The notes below the pieces were generated by a model. It was not told the DNA's origin, did no database searches, and was given only the letters and a program-made list of their open reading frames with translations. The position numbers were made by a program, and so were the translations under genes. From Gracilimonas tropica DSM 19535 (lineage in GTDB: Bacteria > Bacteroidota > Rhodothermia > Balneolales > Balneolaceae): a stretch of DNA of 64,000 bases. Shown one piece after another: positions 16,448 through 26,101 of the stretch; positions within the stretch are counted from its first letter, which is position 1, and every line of letters begins with the position of its first letter. The stretch lies in the NCBI RefSeq assembly GCF_000375425.1, contig NZ_AQXG01000007.1, positions 62,001-126,000 on the forward strand, given 5' to 3'.

Positions 16448-17620
16448 ATGTCTATACTTAAAATACATTACTCACATTTATTACTTTGTACGGTCTTATT
16501 CTTTCAAGCATGTAGCCCATCTGAGGAAGATGTCCAAGCCATGATTACCGGTGAGGACTACCAATCCCTTTACGAATACATAGCTGATGAAGTTGAGAGT
16601 GGCTCCGCCAAACTCAGTATCTATGGTTATGAGGAACCTACGATATTTGAGAAGGCAACCCTTACTATGCTAACCACCTCTAATTCTTGGAACGAGGAGG
16701 TAGCGAACCTGGTACGAAAGAATCGAAGAGCAATAGCTAATAGCTCCTCATTCCCTGTAGCTATTTGGACAACTATCTTAAACCAAGAGAATGAAATACC
16801 CTCCGGACTTCATGAATATTACTACACATGGTATGAATCTAGTGAATCTTCCTTTAAGGGTGGTCTTAAAAATAGAGTTGAAGACAGATTAAAAACAGAT
16901 TCTGGGTTTCACTCCTCAATAAGAACCAAAAGAGATGAAATTTTATCCGAGGAGAACTTAGGGGTTCCGGAATATCGTGAAATATTTAAGCTTTCGAAGA
17001 TCATCAACGATACAGAAAAGACTGCCATTCTTGAAAAGGCATTTTCATTACATCAACGAAAGGAAGAATTAGATGATCTTCGCCGTGACATCGATGATGA
17101 TAAGTTTTCCCTGAACTATGAGACGGAGAAAAAAATACGAGAAGCCGAGGATCAAATTGAAAACATCACGTCAGAGCTTGAAGATTTTGAAGAGTACCAA
17201 GATGCTTACATCTTTTCAGGGCTAATGGTCCAGCGGTTAGGTTCTACTGGATTTCATGAAGTATATGAGGTAAAGGATTACAACGGCACTACATACATCT
17301 TGGGGACTTCTGAAACCTACTTCTCCTCGCGTGGCACATTTCGCTTACGAGTTGTTGATGGAGGCAGAACTATTGTACGCCTTAAAGAAGATTATGGTGG
17401 GTTTGTACAAGGTGTCTCCATAATAAGGGAAGTAACAGATAAGCAATGGAATCAATACAATTCAATTCTTAACGAATTAGGGCATGCAAGAAACCTTCAA
17501 CGAACCGCCCAGAACTCCATAAAACCTACCGGAGAATACGATTCGAAAATTGCTGAACTGGAAACACAAATAGAAGAGCTTGAGGGACAAATATCGAACC
17601 TCTTTGGTCAGATAAAATAA
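16448..17620 (+). CDS. Putative lipoprotein with coiled coils, 390 aa
   Basis: The ATG at 16448 yields MSILKIHYSHLLLCTVLFFQACSPSEED: a lipoprotein signal with the lipobox FQAC; the longer frame from 16325 overlaps the XRE gene and is rejected. Two coiled-coil stretches are visible, residues about 205-250 (RKEELDDLRRDIDDDK...IREAEDQIENITSELEDFEE) and the C-terminus (KIAELETQIEELEGQISNLF). The region between is beta-rich (GTTYILGTSETYFSSRGTF). A surface or periplasmic protein of unknown function; as cargo of a mobile element it could act in surface exclusion, which is only a guess. Confidence 0.75.
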   Translation: MSILKIHYSHLLLCTVLFFQACSPSEEDVQAMITGEDYQSLYEYIADEVESGSAKLSIYGYEEPTIFEKATLTMLTTSNSWNEEVANLVRKNRRAIANSSSFPVAIWTTILNQENEIPSGLHEYYYTWYESSESSFKGGLKNRVEDRLKTDSGFHSSIRTKRDEILSEENLGVPEYREIFKLSKIINDTEKTAILEKAFSLHQRKEELDDLRRDIDDDKFSLNYETEKKIREAEDQIENITSELEDFEEYQDAYIFSGLMVQRLGSTGFHEVYEVKDYNGTTYILGTSETYFSSRGTFRLRVVDGGRTIVRLKEDYGGFVQGVSIIREVTDKQWNQYNSILNELGHARNLQRTAQNSIKPTGEYDSKIAELETQIEELEGQISNLFGQIK

Positions 17621-17642
17621 GAGAAGCTTCGGCTTCTCTTTT
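17621..17642 (+). terminator. Strong intrinsic terminator after lipoprotein gene
   Basis: GAGAAGC, TTCG tetraloop, GCTTCTC, then TTTTT: a perfect 7-bp stem immediately after the stop codon. Confidence 0.93.
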
Positions 17643-17655
17643 TACCCTAAATTTT

Positions 17656-17670
17656 AACCACTTCAGCTAT
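17656..17670 (+). repeat. CCACT motif, half copy
   Basis: AACCACTTCA with a single CCACT (17658) just before the start codon at 17669; the second unit is not conserved. Confidence 0.35.
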
Positions 17671-17833
17671 GTTCAAATTCAGAAAGAAAGATACCAAGGC
17701 AAAGAAAATTCGTAAGAGCCGGTTCTTTAAAAGCGCAAAATCCAAGGCCAAGGATTACTTAAATTCTCCTGACAAAATTCACAGGTTCATTGATAAGGCC
17801 AAGCAGAAAGCAAACAGAACCCAAAATGAATGA
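17669..17833 (+). CDS. Small highly basic protein, 54 aa
   Basis: ATG at 17669 gives MFKFRKKDTKAKKIRKSRFF and a further 34 residues; about a third of residues are Lys or Arg, suggesting nucleic-acid binding. Its stop (TGA 17831-17833) overlaps the next start (ATG 17826) by 8 bases, which supports it as a real, translationally coupled gene. No family recognised. Confidence 0.6.
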   Translation: MFKFRKKDTKAKKIRKSRFFKSAKSKAKDYLNSPDKIHRFIDKAKQKANRTQNE

Positions 17834-18227
17834 TAAAAATACCCTACGAGAACAGCTAATGACATCACTAAGAGTCTTTCTCTTTTTGGACACTTACGCG
17901 CCCCGGGATCTGGACATGAACCAACCCATTTGTGAAATCAAGATGACTTCCGAAGAGTACCTTGAGGAAGCATTGGTTGGCATTGCTATAAACCGGTGGC
18001 AAATCCACCATGCTTATCACATTAAGCAGCCCAATATTACTCGCTTCAGTATTGCTGAATTAGCCGATCTCACACTTGCTTCTGAAAGGCTAAGTGGAAA
18101 AGAGTACCAGCGCTTTGTAGATGATAAAATGGATGAGATCTCCGTAATGCTAAGAGAATATTTACAAGATTCTTATCGTGAACAAGGCGTTATTGAAGAA
18201 GCTGAATACTTGATGAATTTGAATTAG
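17826..18227 (+). CDS. Hypothetical protein, 133 aa
   Basis: Start set at the ATG at 17826 (MNDKNTLREQL) because it overlaps the stop of the 54-aa gene; the longer frame from 17790 lies inside that gene. All-helical, soluble, acidic protein (FSIAELADLTLASERL...DKMDEISVMLREYLQD). Not recognised. Probably co-transcribed with the basic protein. Confidence 0.7.
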   Translation: MNDKNTLREQLMTSLRVFLFLDTYAPRDLDMNQPICEIKMTSEEYLEEALVGIAINRWQIHHAYHIKQPNITRFSIAELADLTLASERLSGKEYQRFVDDKMDEISVMLREYLQDSYREQGVIEEAEYLMNLN

Positions 18228-18441
18228 CTGAATATGTAATACCAATGTAGAATATAGTTGCAGGCTAGTAGCATACATCGAACAAAAATTTGTTTAGAGC
18301 AAAGGACAAGCCAGATTTTTTGAGAGGTATATTCAGTGAACTCATAGAAATTGTATTAAAGAATAATTTTGGCTTTCTTTTTGGACAAATCATAGTACAA
18401 TATTTACGTTATTCTTTTCATCATTTTGGGGGTATTATTGA

Positions 18442-20727
18442 ATGGGCTTGTTAGTTTTTTTAATCATAATTGTAATAGCAGTGATACTAATCAATGCTAA
18501 TGCAGACACGAAAAATCAGATCCAGCCAAGACAAAATTATAGAAGCTTAGATCAAAGAAATGAACGGGAGAACAACAGTAGATTTATTTCATCTTATGAT
18601 CATCAAAATGTTGATCTGAGTGATAAACCAGATAAGTTTTGGAGACCTAAAAGCGAACAGGTTGAGGTAAATGGTTACTCTTTTCCGAAAGGATTTGTTT
18701 ATGTGGGTAACAATCTGTCTTCAGTTAGTAAGAACTACTATGGAAGTAACATTGAGCCTGCTTTAATTGATACAACAAAAAGAATTGACAAAATAAACCC
18801 TGACTTAGAAGGGGATAGCCTGTCATACTGGCCATCTTACCAGTCAATTACTCCACAAGCTCGTGCTGCATATTTACATTGGTTAGAGCAAGGTCTAGAT
18901 ACAGCAGATGTACCAATAGGTTATGTGTTTTTATACTTCTATGGCATTGAAAGAAGAATATTAAATGACTCTCAGATATCAGAACTAGCAAAGTCTGAAA
19001 TACCAGAGCTAGTTGCAGAAGTAAAAAGACTTCTTTCAATCTATGGTGGTAATAACTCATTCAGCAGGTATGCAAATAGTTTAGTGGAGTTTGTTGAACT
19101 ATCGCAAAATGCAAAGCAATCATTTTTAGAATCATTGTCCAAAGAAGATCTTGATTATGAGAACTATGTTCATCAGTATGAATACTCATTAAACTTCAAA
19201 ATGGGTTTAGCATATTTTGCTTTGAAAGACATTCCTCTACCAGCTGAGTGGGCACTAAAGTGGGGTATTATAAACAATCATTCAATAAGAACACCTGCAA
19301 GACGGTGTAAAGATAAGTTTCAAATACTTTTTAAGAAGAAGTACAAAGACCTATATGAAGAGGGTATTAAACTCAAGCCGAACAAAACATATATTAAAAC
19401 ATCTTATCGGACGGCAAGTCGTAGTTTTGGTAATAATAACTTTAATGCCAAAACTAATATTCCAGATATTACAGCGCTAAGTAGCCCTTTAAACAAAATT
19501 AGGGCCCTAATAGATGAATGTACTGAGTTGTTAGATCCATATAGTCGGCATTTAGGTAGAAACCCAGATGATAAGAATAGTATTGACGCATTATCAAAAC
19601 TGCCAGATGTTCTCATTAATGAAGTAAATGATAGTAAGGTTGAGACTATTATTAATAAGTTGGATAGTGCTTTAGAAGAGAATGAATATACTTTGATTGA
19701 GTCCTCTTTTTTTACAGACTTATGGGAGATTGACGGAGTAAATAAGTTTAGAAAAAAGGAGGCTATAAGTATAGCCCAGATAATGCAAGGTTTTGGTTTT
19801 GGTATAGAACCAGATATCAGGTTTGGTTATCACAAGATTGATAAAGAGGGAAAGATAGCTGTATTTAATATTGATAAAGAGAATACTCCTAAGAAGCCTA
19901 CTAAAGAGTATAAGTTAGTATTACCTATCATACATATGACGGCATTGGTAGGCTTGGCAGATGGAATTTTTAAACCTGAAGAGGAAAAGCACTTTGAAGA
20001 GTATATAGAATCATTATTGTACCTAAGTGATCAAGAGAAGAAGAGAATCAATGGTTATCTATATTGGCTAAAAAGTGCTGAAGTAAATGTAGCACACTTG
20101 AAGAGTAAAATAGAAAGGTTGGCTGATTCTGATAAGACAAAGATCATTGAATACCTTATCTCACTAGCTTGGGCTGATCACCATATTCATCCAGATGAAG
20201 TTTCAATGTTACAAAAGGTGGCTGATATGTTTGGAATAGACGAATCCAAAGTACTCAAAAAGTTATATGATCTACAACACGGAGAAGAGGATGAATTAGT
20301 AGAGGTAACAACAAAGTCTAATTCAAATGGACATAAAATACCTAAAGAGAAACAAAGTTCTGGTCTACTCAACGAAGAACTATTGCAAGCCAGAATTGAC
20401 CAAACAAACGAAGTACAGAGTATTTTATCAGATGTATTTGAGGAAGAGGACGATGAAAGTACAAAGAATATTGAATCTAGTAACGAAGAAGACGATTTCA
20501 CTTCCTATCTAGGTCTTGATAAGCAACATAGCCAGTTGGTAGGAAAATTAATTTCTAAGGAAGTTTGGACACAAGACGAATTCGATAGATTATGCAGTGA
20601 AATTGGTCTTATGCCGAATGGAGCTATCGAGATTATAAATGAGAAATCATTTGATAAACATGAGGACGATCTGTTGCTCTTGTACGAAGAACTTGAAATC
20701 AATGAATACATATCTGATAAACTATGA
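18442..20727 (+). CDS. sngA: Shango defence protein SngA (TerB-N / TerB / TerB-C)
   Basis: 761 residues. A membrane helix (about 3-18) is followed by a TerB-N domain (about 65-290) with PKGFVYVGNNLSS, LSYWPSYQSI, ARAAYLHWLEQG and GYVFLYFYGIERRIL. A TerB domain (about 495-610: LVGLADGIFKPEEE, LAWADHHIHPDEVSML) and a TerB-C domain (about 630-761) follow. In the known anti-phage system Shango a TerB protein, an ATPase and a helicase are encoded together; exactly that order follows here with 4-base and 1-base overlaps. Likely membrane-tethered sensor or scaffold. Acidic linker at about 670-690. Confidence 0.88.
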   Translation: MGLLVFLIIIVIAVILINANADTKNQIQPRQNYRSLDQRNERENNSRFISSYDHQNVDLSDKPDKFWRPKSEQVEVNGYSFPKGFVYVGNNLSSVSKNYYGSNIEPALIDTTKRIDKINPDLEGDSLSYWPSYQSITPQARAAYLHWLEQGLDTADVPIGYVFLYFYGIERRILNDSQISELAKSEIPELVAEVKRLLSIYGGNNSFSRYANSLVEFVELSQNAKQSFLESLSKEDLDYENYVHQYEYSLNFKMGLAYFALKDIPLPAEWALKWGIINNHSIRTPARRCKDKFQILFKKKYKDLYEEGIKLKPNKTYIKTSYRTASRSFGNNNFNAKTNIPDITALSSPLNKIRALIDECTELLDPYSRHLGRNPDDKNSIDALSKLPDVLINEVNDSKVETIINKLDSALEENEYTLIESSFFTDLWEIDGVNKFRKKEAISIAQIMQGFGFGIEPDIRFGYHKIDKEGKIAVFNIDKENTPKKPTKEYKLVLPIIHMTALVGLADGIFKPEEEKHFEEYIESLLYLSDQEKKRINGYLYWLKSAEVNVAHLKSKIERLADSDKTKIIEYLISLAWADHHIHPDEVSMLQKVADMFGIDESKVLKKLYDLQHGEEDELVEVTTKSNSNGHKIPKEKQSSGLLNEELLQARIDQTNEVQSILSDVFEEEDDESTKNIESSNEEDDFTSYLGLDKQHSQLVGKLISKEVWTQDEFDRLCSEIGLMPNGAIEIINEKSFDKHEDDLLLLYEELEINEYISDKL

Positions 20728-22028
20728 CTAAGAGAATTAGAGCCAGAGAAAAAGATACAATACTTCAATCATTAAGGGCGGGTGTAGTGCCTAACATCGG
20801 TCTTCAGCATATACAAGTTGGCAGGTCTAGTGAAGTCGAGGCATTATTGAATGACATAGAAAGAGTCAAAGATGATGGTGCTTTTATAAGATTCATAATT
20901 GGTGAATACGGATCAGGAAAAACGTTCTTCTTACATCTTATAAGAACAATTTCTCATCAGAAAGGGCTGGTCACTATACACGGTGATCTTTCCCCCGATA
21001 GAAGGTTGCAAGCTTCAGGTGGGCAGGCCAGATCATTGTATTCTGAACTTATAAAAAACATGTCAACAAAGACCTCGCCAAATGGCGGGGCTATTAAGAA
21101 CGTGGTTGAGAAGTTTATTGGAAAGCTTTTGTCTGAATCAAGTGATGACAATTCAGTTGATGATCTAATACATAGTACTCTTACTCCAATCAGAGATATG
21201 GTTGGTGGATACGACTTTGTTGAAGTGATTAAATGCTATTGGGAAGGACATGATACTGGCAATGAAGAGCTTAAAAGTGATGCAATCAGATGGTTAAGAG
21301 CTGAATATAGTACCAAAACTGATGCTAAAAATGCATTAGGTGTGCGGACAATAATTAACGATGATAATTTCTATGACCAGATTAAACTACTGGCCAGGTT
21401 CGTAAAAGTTGCAGGCTATCAAGGCTTAATAGTAGGAATTGATGAGATGGTTAACTTATATAAGCTGCATAGTACCATTGCTAGAAATAATAACTATGAG
21501 CAGATACTGAGAATTCTTAATGACTGTTTGCAAGGAAATGTTGAAGGATTTGGGTTTTTAATGAATGGTACACCTGAGTTTTTAATGGATTCTCGAAAAG
21601 GACTGTATAGCTATGATGCTTTACAAACCAGGTTATCTCAAAACAGCTTTGCTGAAAAAGAAGGTCTGAAGGACTTTAGTGGACCTATTATAAAATTAGA
21701 TAATCTTCAGCCAGAAGACATTTATGTACTTTTAGTTAATATTCGAAATGTTTTCGCATCATATGATGAAAATAAATACCTCATTTCTGATGAGGGAATT
21801 AAGTCCTTTATGCATCATTGCCAGAATAAAATTGGGGCATCTTACTTTCAGACTCCCAGGAATACTATCAAAGAGTTCGTTCACTTGCTGTCAACTTTAG
21901 AGCAAAACAAAGATGTAAGTTGGGAAATGCTTATTGATAAAATTGATATCAAAGAGGATGTAGAAAGTGTCCTTGAGGGGGATGAAGAAACCGAAGCTGA
22001 TGATGATTTGTCAAGCTTTTCACTTTAA
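20724..22028 (+). CDS. sngB: Shango ATPase SngB (BrxD-like, DUF2791)
   Basis: 434 residues. N-terminal AREKDTILQSLRAGVVPNIG and the Walker A loop GEYGSGKTFFL (residues 60-70), then GDLSPDRRLQASGGQAR; a Walker B-like LIVGIDEMVNLY near 240; all typical of the DUF2791/BrxD family of BREX-like P-loop ATPases. Acidic C-terminus. The ATG overlaps the sngA stop by 4 bases and the stop overlaps the helicase ATG by one base. In Shango the ATPase is required for defence; how it senses phage is unknown. Confidence 0.88.
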   Translation: MTKRIRAREKDTILQSLRAGVVPNIGLQHIQVGRSSEVEALLNDIERVKDDGAFIRFIIGEYGSGKTFFLHLIRTISHQKGLVTIHGDLSPDRRLQASGGQARSLYSELIKNMSTKTSPNGGAIKNVVEKFIGKLLSESSDDNSVDDLIHSTLTPIRDMVGGYDFVEVIKCYWEGHDTGNEELKSDAIRWLRAEYSTKTDAKNALGVRTIINDDNFYDQIKLLARFVKVAGYQGLIVGIDEMVNLYKLHSTIARNNNYEQILRILNDCLQGNVEGFGFLMNGTPEFLMDSRKGLYSYDALQTRLSQNSFAEKEGLKDFSGPIIKLDNLQPEDIYVLLVNIRNVFASYDENKYLISDEGIKSFMHHCQNKIGASYFQTPRNTIKEFVHLLSTLEQNKDVSWEMLIDKIDIKEDVESVLEGDEETEADDDLSSFSL

Positions 22029-24187
22029 TGCAAGGACAGGATCAAAACATATCAAGTGCTTTTAATAAGTTAGATGATGGAATAAAAAAGTGGATTTATA
22101 AAAGTGGTTGGACTGAGTTAAGAGATATACAAGAAAAGGCAATAAATCATATCATAGATGGAAATGGAGATATGATCATTGCTTCCGCAACAGCAAGCGG
22201 GAAAACAGAAGCTGCTTTCTTACCTGTTATTTCTAAGGCTCTAAGTAATGATGTTCATGGTTTATTTTGTATATATATAGCGCCTCTTAAAGCTCTGATA
22301 AATGATCAGTTTAGCAGATTAGAAGACCTCTCAAAATATATCGATGTAGATATTGTGCCTTGGCATGGTGATGTTAGTTCATCTGATAAAAAACGACTTT
22401 ATGGAAGTAAAGATCGTATTCTTCTAATAACACCAGAGTCACTAGAATCACAGTTAATTAATAAAACTGGAGAGTTTGCTGAGCTATGTAATTCTGTTGA
22501 ACATGTAATTATTGATGAGCTTCACACTTTTATTGGGAATGAGAGGGGCATTCAATTAATGTCTCAGCTTCATCGAATTGATACATTAAGATCAAAGAGA
22601 ATTAGAAGGATCGGACTTAGTGCTACACTCAACGATAAGAAACTCACATCACGTTTTTTAAGCGCAAAAGTTGATTGTGAATACATAGAGTCTAATGAGT
22701 TCACTAAAGGCCTCAAAATGAAATTATACACAGTTATTCGTTATGAAGAGGCCGAGAAGATTCCTGAGAGGCAAATTGCTGAAAATATATATTCAAAATT
22801 AAGAGGAAAGAACAACTTAATCTTTGCAAACTCTCGGGCTAATGTCGAATCATATTCAGATTCACTAAGAGAGCGATGTGAAGAACATAAAGTTCCAAAT
22901 GAATTTTTCCCTCACCATGGTAACTTATCTAAGTCTCATAGAGAGCATGTTGAGTCAAGGTTAAAAGAAGGACAAAGGCCATCAACTGCGGTTTGTACTA
23001 CAACGCTTGAAATGGGTATTGATATTGGTAGTGTTTCAACAATTGGACAGATAGGATGTCCACCAAGCGTTTCAAGCCTCGTACAAAGAATTGGGAGGTC
23101 AGGAAGAAGAGATGAGGACGCAAAATTGAGGTTCTACCTAATAGAAGATGATATCAAGAAAGCTGAGGATATAGAAGACTATATTTACCCACAGCTTGTA
23201 CAGTCAATAGCAATGATTGATTTAATGTTAGAGAAATGGGTGGAACCTCCTTCTGTTGGGTCATTACATTTATCAACCCTGGTGCAACAAATACTTAGTT
23301 TGATTTGCCAGTATGGTAGTATCAGTGCTTTAGATTTATATAAACTGTTGATTGAAAAAGGTGTATTCAAGAACGTTGATCTAGATTCGTTTAAAGAAAT
23401 ACTAACTAGTTTAGGTGAAAAAGATGCTATCCAGCAATTAAATGATGGAACATTGATGCTAGGAATTAAAGGTGAGGTTATTACCAATAACTATAAATTT
23501 TATGCGGCCTTTGAAACTCCTGAGGAATTCAAGGTCTTTTATGACAATAAACATTTAGGTCAATTACCAGTGACATTTCCATTGATAGTGGGAGCTGATA
23601 TAGTTTTTGCCGGGCAGAGATGGTCTATAAAATCTGTTGATAAAGAAAAAAATATAGTAGAGCTAAACAGATCATCTGGTAAAAAAATACCAATGTTTAG
23701 TTCCGGGGGAATTTTTGTTCATGATAGAGTAAGAGAAAAAATGTATGAGATTTATCAAGACTCAGATGAAAAGTTATATGCAGATTCATCAAGCTCGAAG
23801 TTACTATCCATAGCAAGGCAAAATTTTAAAAAATTTAAGCTTAATAGTTCCCCAATTTATGAGCAAGGTAATTCATTAATAATACTACCCTGGAAAGGAA
23901 GTAAGATCATGAATGCATTGTATATGATATTATTAAGTCTAGAATTTAAAGTATCAAATAGAGGTGTGAGTCTAGAGGTGCGAGATTGTTCGGCAAGCAA
24001 ATTCACTACCAAATTGAATTCTACTGATATACAGAATCTCGATCCAATAATGATGGCCAAAAGAATCCAGAATAAAGCAAATAATAAGTTCGACTATCTT
24101 TTATCTGATTCCCTATTGGATCAGGAATATATATCATCTTATATAGATATTAATGGGGCATTCAGGTTTTTGAATCTAATAACCTAA
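22028..24187 (+). CDS. sngC: Shango helicase SngC (DEAD/DEAH, Lhr/BrxHI-like)
   Basis: 719 residues, superfamily 2 helicase: ASATASGKTEAAF (motif I, about 54-66), APLKALINDQ (Ia), LITPESLES, VIIDELHTF (motif II), GLSATL (III), then in the second RecA lobe FANSRANVES, CTTTLEMGIDIGS and QRIGRSGRR (VI). A C-terminal extension of about 300 residues has winged-helix and beta-rich character as in Lhr-type helicases. Last gene of the Shango operon; a weak terminator follows. Confidence 0.88.
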   Translation: MQGQDQNISSAFNKLDDGIKKWIYKSGWTELRDIQEKAINHIIDGNGDMIIASATASGKTEAAFLPVISKALSNDVHGLFCIYIAPLKALINDQFSRLEDLSKYIDVDIVPWHGDVSSSDKKRLYGSKDRILLITPESLESQLINKTGEFAELCNSVEHVIIDELHTFIGNERGIQLMSQLHRIDTLRSKRIRRIGLSATLNDKKLTSRFLSAKVDCEYIESNEFTKGLKMKLYTVIRYEEAEKIPERQIAENIYSKLRGKNNLIFANSRANVESYSDSLRERCEEHKVPNEFFPHHGNLSKSHREHVESRLKEGQRPSTAVCTTTLEMGIDIGSVSTIGQIGCPPSVSSLVQRIGRSGRRDEDAKLRFYLIEDDIKKAEDIEDYIYPQLVQSIAMIDLMLEKWVEPPSVGSLHLSTLVQQILSLICQYGSISALDLYKLLIEKGVFKNVDLDSFKEILTSLGEKDAIQQLNDGTLMLGIKGEVITNNYKFYAAFETPEEFKVFYDNKHLGQLPVTFPLIVGADIVFAGQRWSIKSVDKEKNIVELNRSSGKKIPMFSSGGIFVHDRVREKMYEIYQDSDEKLYADSSSSKLLSIARQNFKKFKLNSSPIYEQGNSLIILPWKGSKIMNALYMILLSLEFKVSNRGVSLEVRDCSASKFTTKLNSTDIQNLDPIMMAKRIQNKANNKFDYLLSDSLLDQEYISSYIDINGAFRFLNLIT

Positions 24188-24484
24188 GACATGTTCTCAA
24201 TTCATAGGTATATATGTATTAAACTGCATGAGGCTACACATATTTGTGTGTCCTTTTTTATTCGTTTTTGCTATTTGTAATTTTTTCAGATACTTCTAAT
24301 GTGACTGCTCTATAAGATGAGGGCTTTTAGAAATGCTCTTCTTACTAGTTAGAAAGAATTGAATAACATTTCGTCATGTTGCTGCATAAGTGTACCTAAC
24401 TTATGAATATATGTTATATATATGTAAAACGGCATAGTGTTTGCAGTCGCAAGATCAACATATAATTAACTTAAGAGAAACATT
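24188..24484. other. Intergenic segment of 297 bp after Shango
   Basis: A weak terminator (24234-24259) comes first; the rest is AT-rich with a purine/pyrimidine-alternating TATATATG stretch near 24410-24425 that may be part of a promoter for the 81-aa gene. No ORF seen. Confidence 0.5.
24234..24259 (+). terminator. Weak intrinsic terminator after Shango operon
   Basis: ACACA, TATT loop, TGTGT, then GTCC and six T. Only 5 paired bases in the core. Confidence 0.5.
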
Positions 24485-24730
24485 ATGAAAGATCTAGCAA
24501 AACAACTTGAAAAAGAAGCTCTGAAAGAAGTAAAGAAACTTGAGAAATCATTCACGAAAGAGTTTAATAAATGGATTAATGAATTTGCTGATAAGCACGA
24601 GATTGATTCAGAAAAACTTGAAGTAAGTCAGCAAAACCAGAATAGATTTGCAGAGGTATTACACAAAGGTAAGTTGGTTGCATACGTCAATATCAAAAAT
24701 GACAGACTTAAATTTCATGAACTGATTTAG
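24485..24730 (+). CDS. Hypothetical protein, 81 aa
   Basis: Not recognised. Highly charged: the first 45 residues form a Lys/Glu-rich helix (EKEALKEVKKLEKSF), followed by a short beta-like part (RFAEVLHKGKLVAYVNIKND). No signal or membrane segment. Preceded by an AAGAGAAAC stretch that may serve as a ribosome-binding site. Stands between Shango and CBASS, 56 bases before the DUF2188 gene. Confidence 0.65.
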   Translation: MKDLAKQLEKEALKEVKKLEKSFTKEFNKWINEFADKHEIDSEKLEVSQQNQNRFAEVLHKGKLVAYVNIKNDRLKFHELI

Positions 24731-24735
24731 GGTCT

Positions 24736-24755
24736 TACAGTGATCAAGTGACTAA
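24736..24755 (-). repeat. CCACT-N3-CCACT motif, copy 5 (inverted, TCACT variant)
   Basis: On the minus strand TCACTTGATCACTGTAA, two units 8 bp apart; the following AAATATTCA is shared with copy 6 at 27638. Lies directly upstream of the DUF2188-CBASS operon. Confidence 0.5.
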
Positions 24756-24786
24756 ATATTCATATTTAATTAAACGAGAGGTTATT

Positions 24787-25023
24787 ATGGCAAAACGAAA
24801 TAGATACCACATAACAAAAACCAAAGATGGCTGGAAAGGAGCCACAGAAAACGCTAAAAGAGCATCTGTAACCGGGGATACCAAAAGAGAAGTCCAAGAA
24901 AAGACCATTAATATTGCTAAGAATAAAGGCAACTCATCAGTTGTAATTCATGGTAGAAATGGTCGAATTCAGGAAGAAAGAACATATCCTAAAGGAAGCG
25001 ATCCATATCCCCCAAAAGGATAA
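24787..25023 (+). CDS. DUF2188 protein, first gene of the CBASS operon
   Basis: 78 residues from the ATG at 24787, which has a GAGAGG ribosome-binding site nine bases upstream; the longer frame from 24748 has none. Pattern: RYHITKTKDGWKGATENAKRAS, SVVIHGRNGRIQEERTY and the ending DPYPPKG, diagnostic of the small DUF2188 family. Its role is unknown. The capV start follows 5 bases after the stop, so it is transcribed with the CBASS genes and may be an accessory protein or simply a neighbour. Confidence 0.85.
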   Translation: MAKRNRYHITKTKDGWKGATENAKRASVTGDTKREVQEKTINIAKNKGNSSVVIHGRNGRIQEERTYPKGSDPYPPKG

Positions 25024-25028
25024 AGCCT

Positions 25029-26084
25029 ATGTCTAATAAGCCATTTAAAATATTATCAATCGATGGTGGGGGTATAAGAGGTATTTATCCTGCAAAAATA
25101 TTGTCGAATTTGGAGGAAAAGCTCAAATCATCTGGAAAAGACATAACTGACCTAAACAAATACTTCGATTTGATTTGTGGGACTTCAACGGGCGGTATCA
25201 TTGCATTAGGCCTGGCTTTGGGAATGTCAAGTGAAAGGATTCTCAAGCTATACTCAGAAAATGCTAATCTTATATTCGGCAAAAAGAGTAGTTGGATTGA
25301 AGCTATTTTTAAACCATTCTATAAATCTACAAGTCTTGAAGGGCTTCTTAGAAAAGAATTTTCGAAGTTTACACAAAATGGGGATACAAGACTAGGACAT
25401 TCTAAAACTAGAGTCTGTATTCCAGTCTATGATGGATACAATGGTAAAGTAAGTGTTCTTAAAACATCTCACCACAAAGACTTGAAACGAGACTATCAAT
25501 ACCCAGCACATGATGTTGCCCTCTCCACTTCCTCAGCACCATTATTTTTCAAACCTCATTCATTCACATATAGAGTTAACAATGAAGCTATTGATATAGA
25601 GAAACTTAACTTTATTGACGGTGGAGTGTTTGCAAATAACCCAACACTTATTGGAATTTTGGAAGCTCTAGGAACACTCAATATCTCTTTAAACGATTTA
25701 AAGATTCTTTCAATAGGAACTGGAACTCACATGTATAAAGAGGAATCTACAAGAAATACATGGGGTGCATGGTATTGGGGAAATCCAATTAATAAGCAAA
25801 TTATAGATTTAATGTTTTCGTCTCAAGCTGACGACATCGCTAATACAGTTAAGTTTTTAAATCAAGGTGTTGGTGATTCTGGGAAAGAGCAATTTTACTA
25901 CAAAAGACTTCAATTTGAGTTTACCGAACATGATGAACCTATAGGTCTTGATGAAACAGATCCAAAAAAACTAAAAAAATTAATGCATAAAGCTGATTTA
26001 GAGTTTAAAAAAACAGGACCTGAAATATTCAGAGAATTTTGTTCAACTCTAATTACACCATATAAGCCAGTATATAATTTATAA
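25029..26084 (+). CDS. capV: CBASS effector: CapV-like patatin phospholipase
   Basis: 351 residues. Patatin motifs are intact: ILSIDGGGIRGIYPA (oxyanion loop, residues 8-22), GTSTGG with catalytic Ser53, and FIDGGVFANNP with catalytic Asp near 197. In CBASS, CapV is switched on by cyclic GMP-AMP and destroys the inner membrane, killing the infected cell. The CD-NTase follows 17 bases later. Full length for the family, no truncation. Confidence 0.92.
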   Translation: MSNKPFKILSIDGGGIRGIYPAKILSNLEEKLKSSGKDITDLNKYFDLICGTSTGGIIALGLALGMSSERILKLYSENANLIFGKKSSWIEAIFKPFYKSTSLEGLLRKEFSKFTQNGDTRLGHSKTRVCIPVYDGYNGKVSVLKTSHHKDLKRDYQYPAHDVALSTSSAPLFFKPHSFTYRVNNEAIDIEKLNFIDGGVFANNPTLIGILEALGTLNISLNDLKILSIGTGTHMYKEESTRNTWGAWYWGNPINKQIIDLMFSSQADDIANTVKFLNQGVGDSGKEQFYYKRLQFEFTEHDEPIGLDETDPKKLKKLMHKADLEFKKTGPEIFREFCSTLITPYKPVYNL

Positions 26085-26101
26085 TTAAGAAAACAAGAGT
26101 T

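Noticed and set aside
18442..24187. A BREX system
   Set aside because: The ATPase and helicase resemble BrxD and BrxHI, but pglX, brxC and pglZ are missing and a TerB protein is present, which fits Shango.
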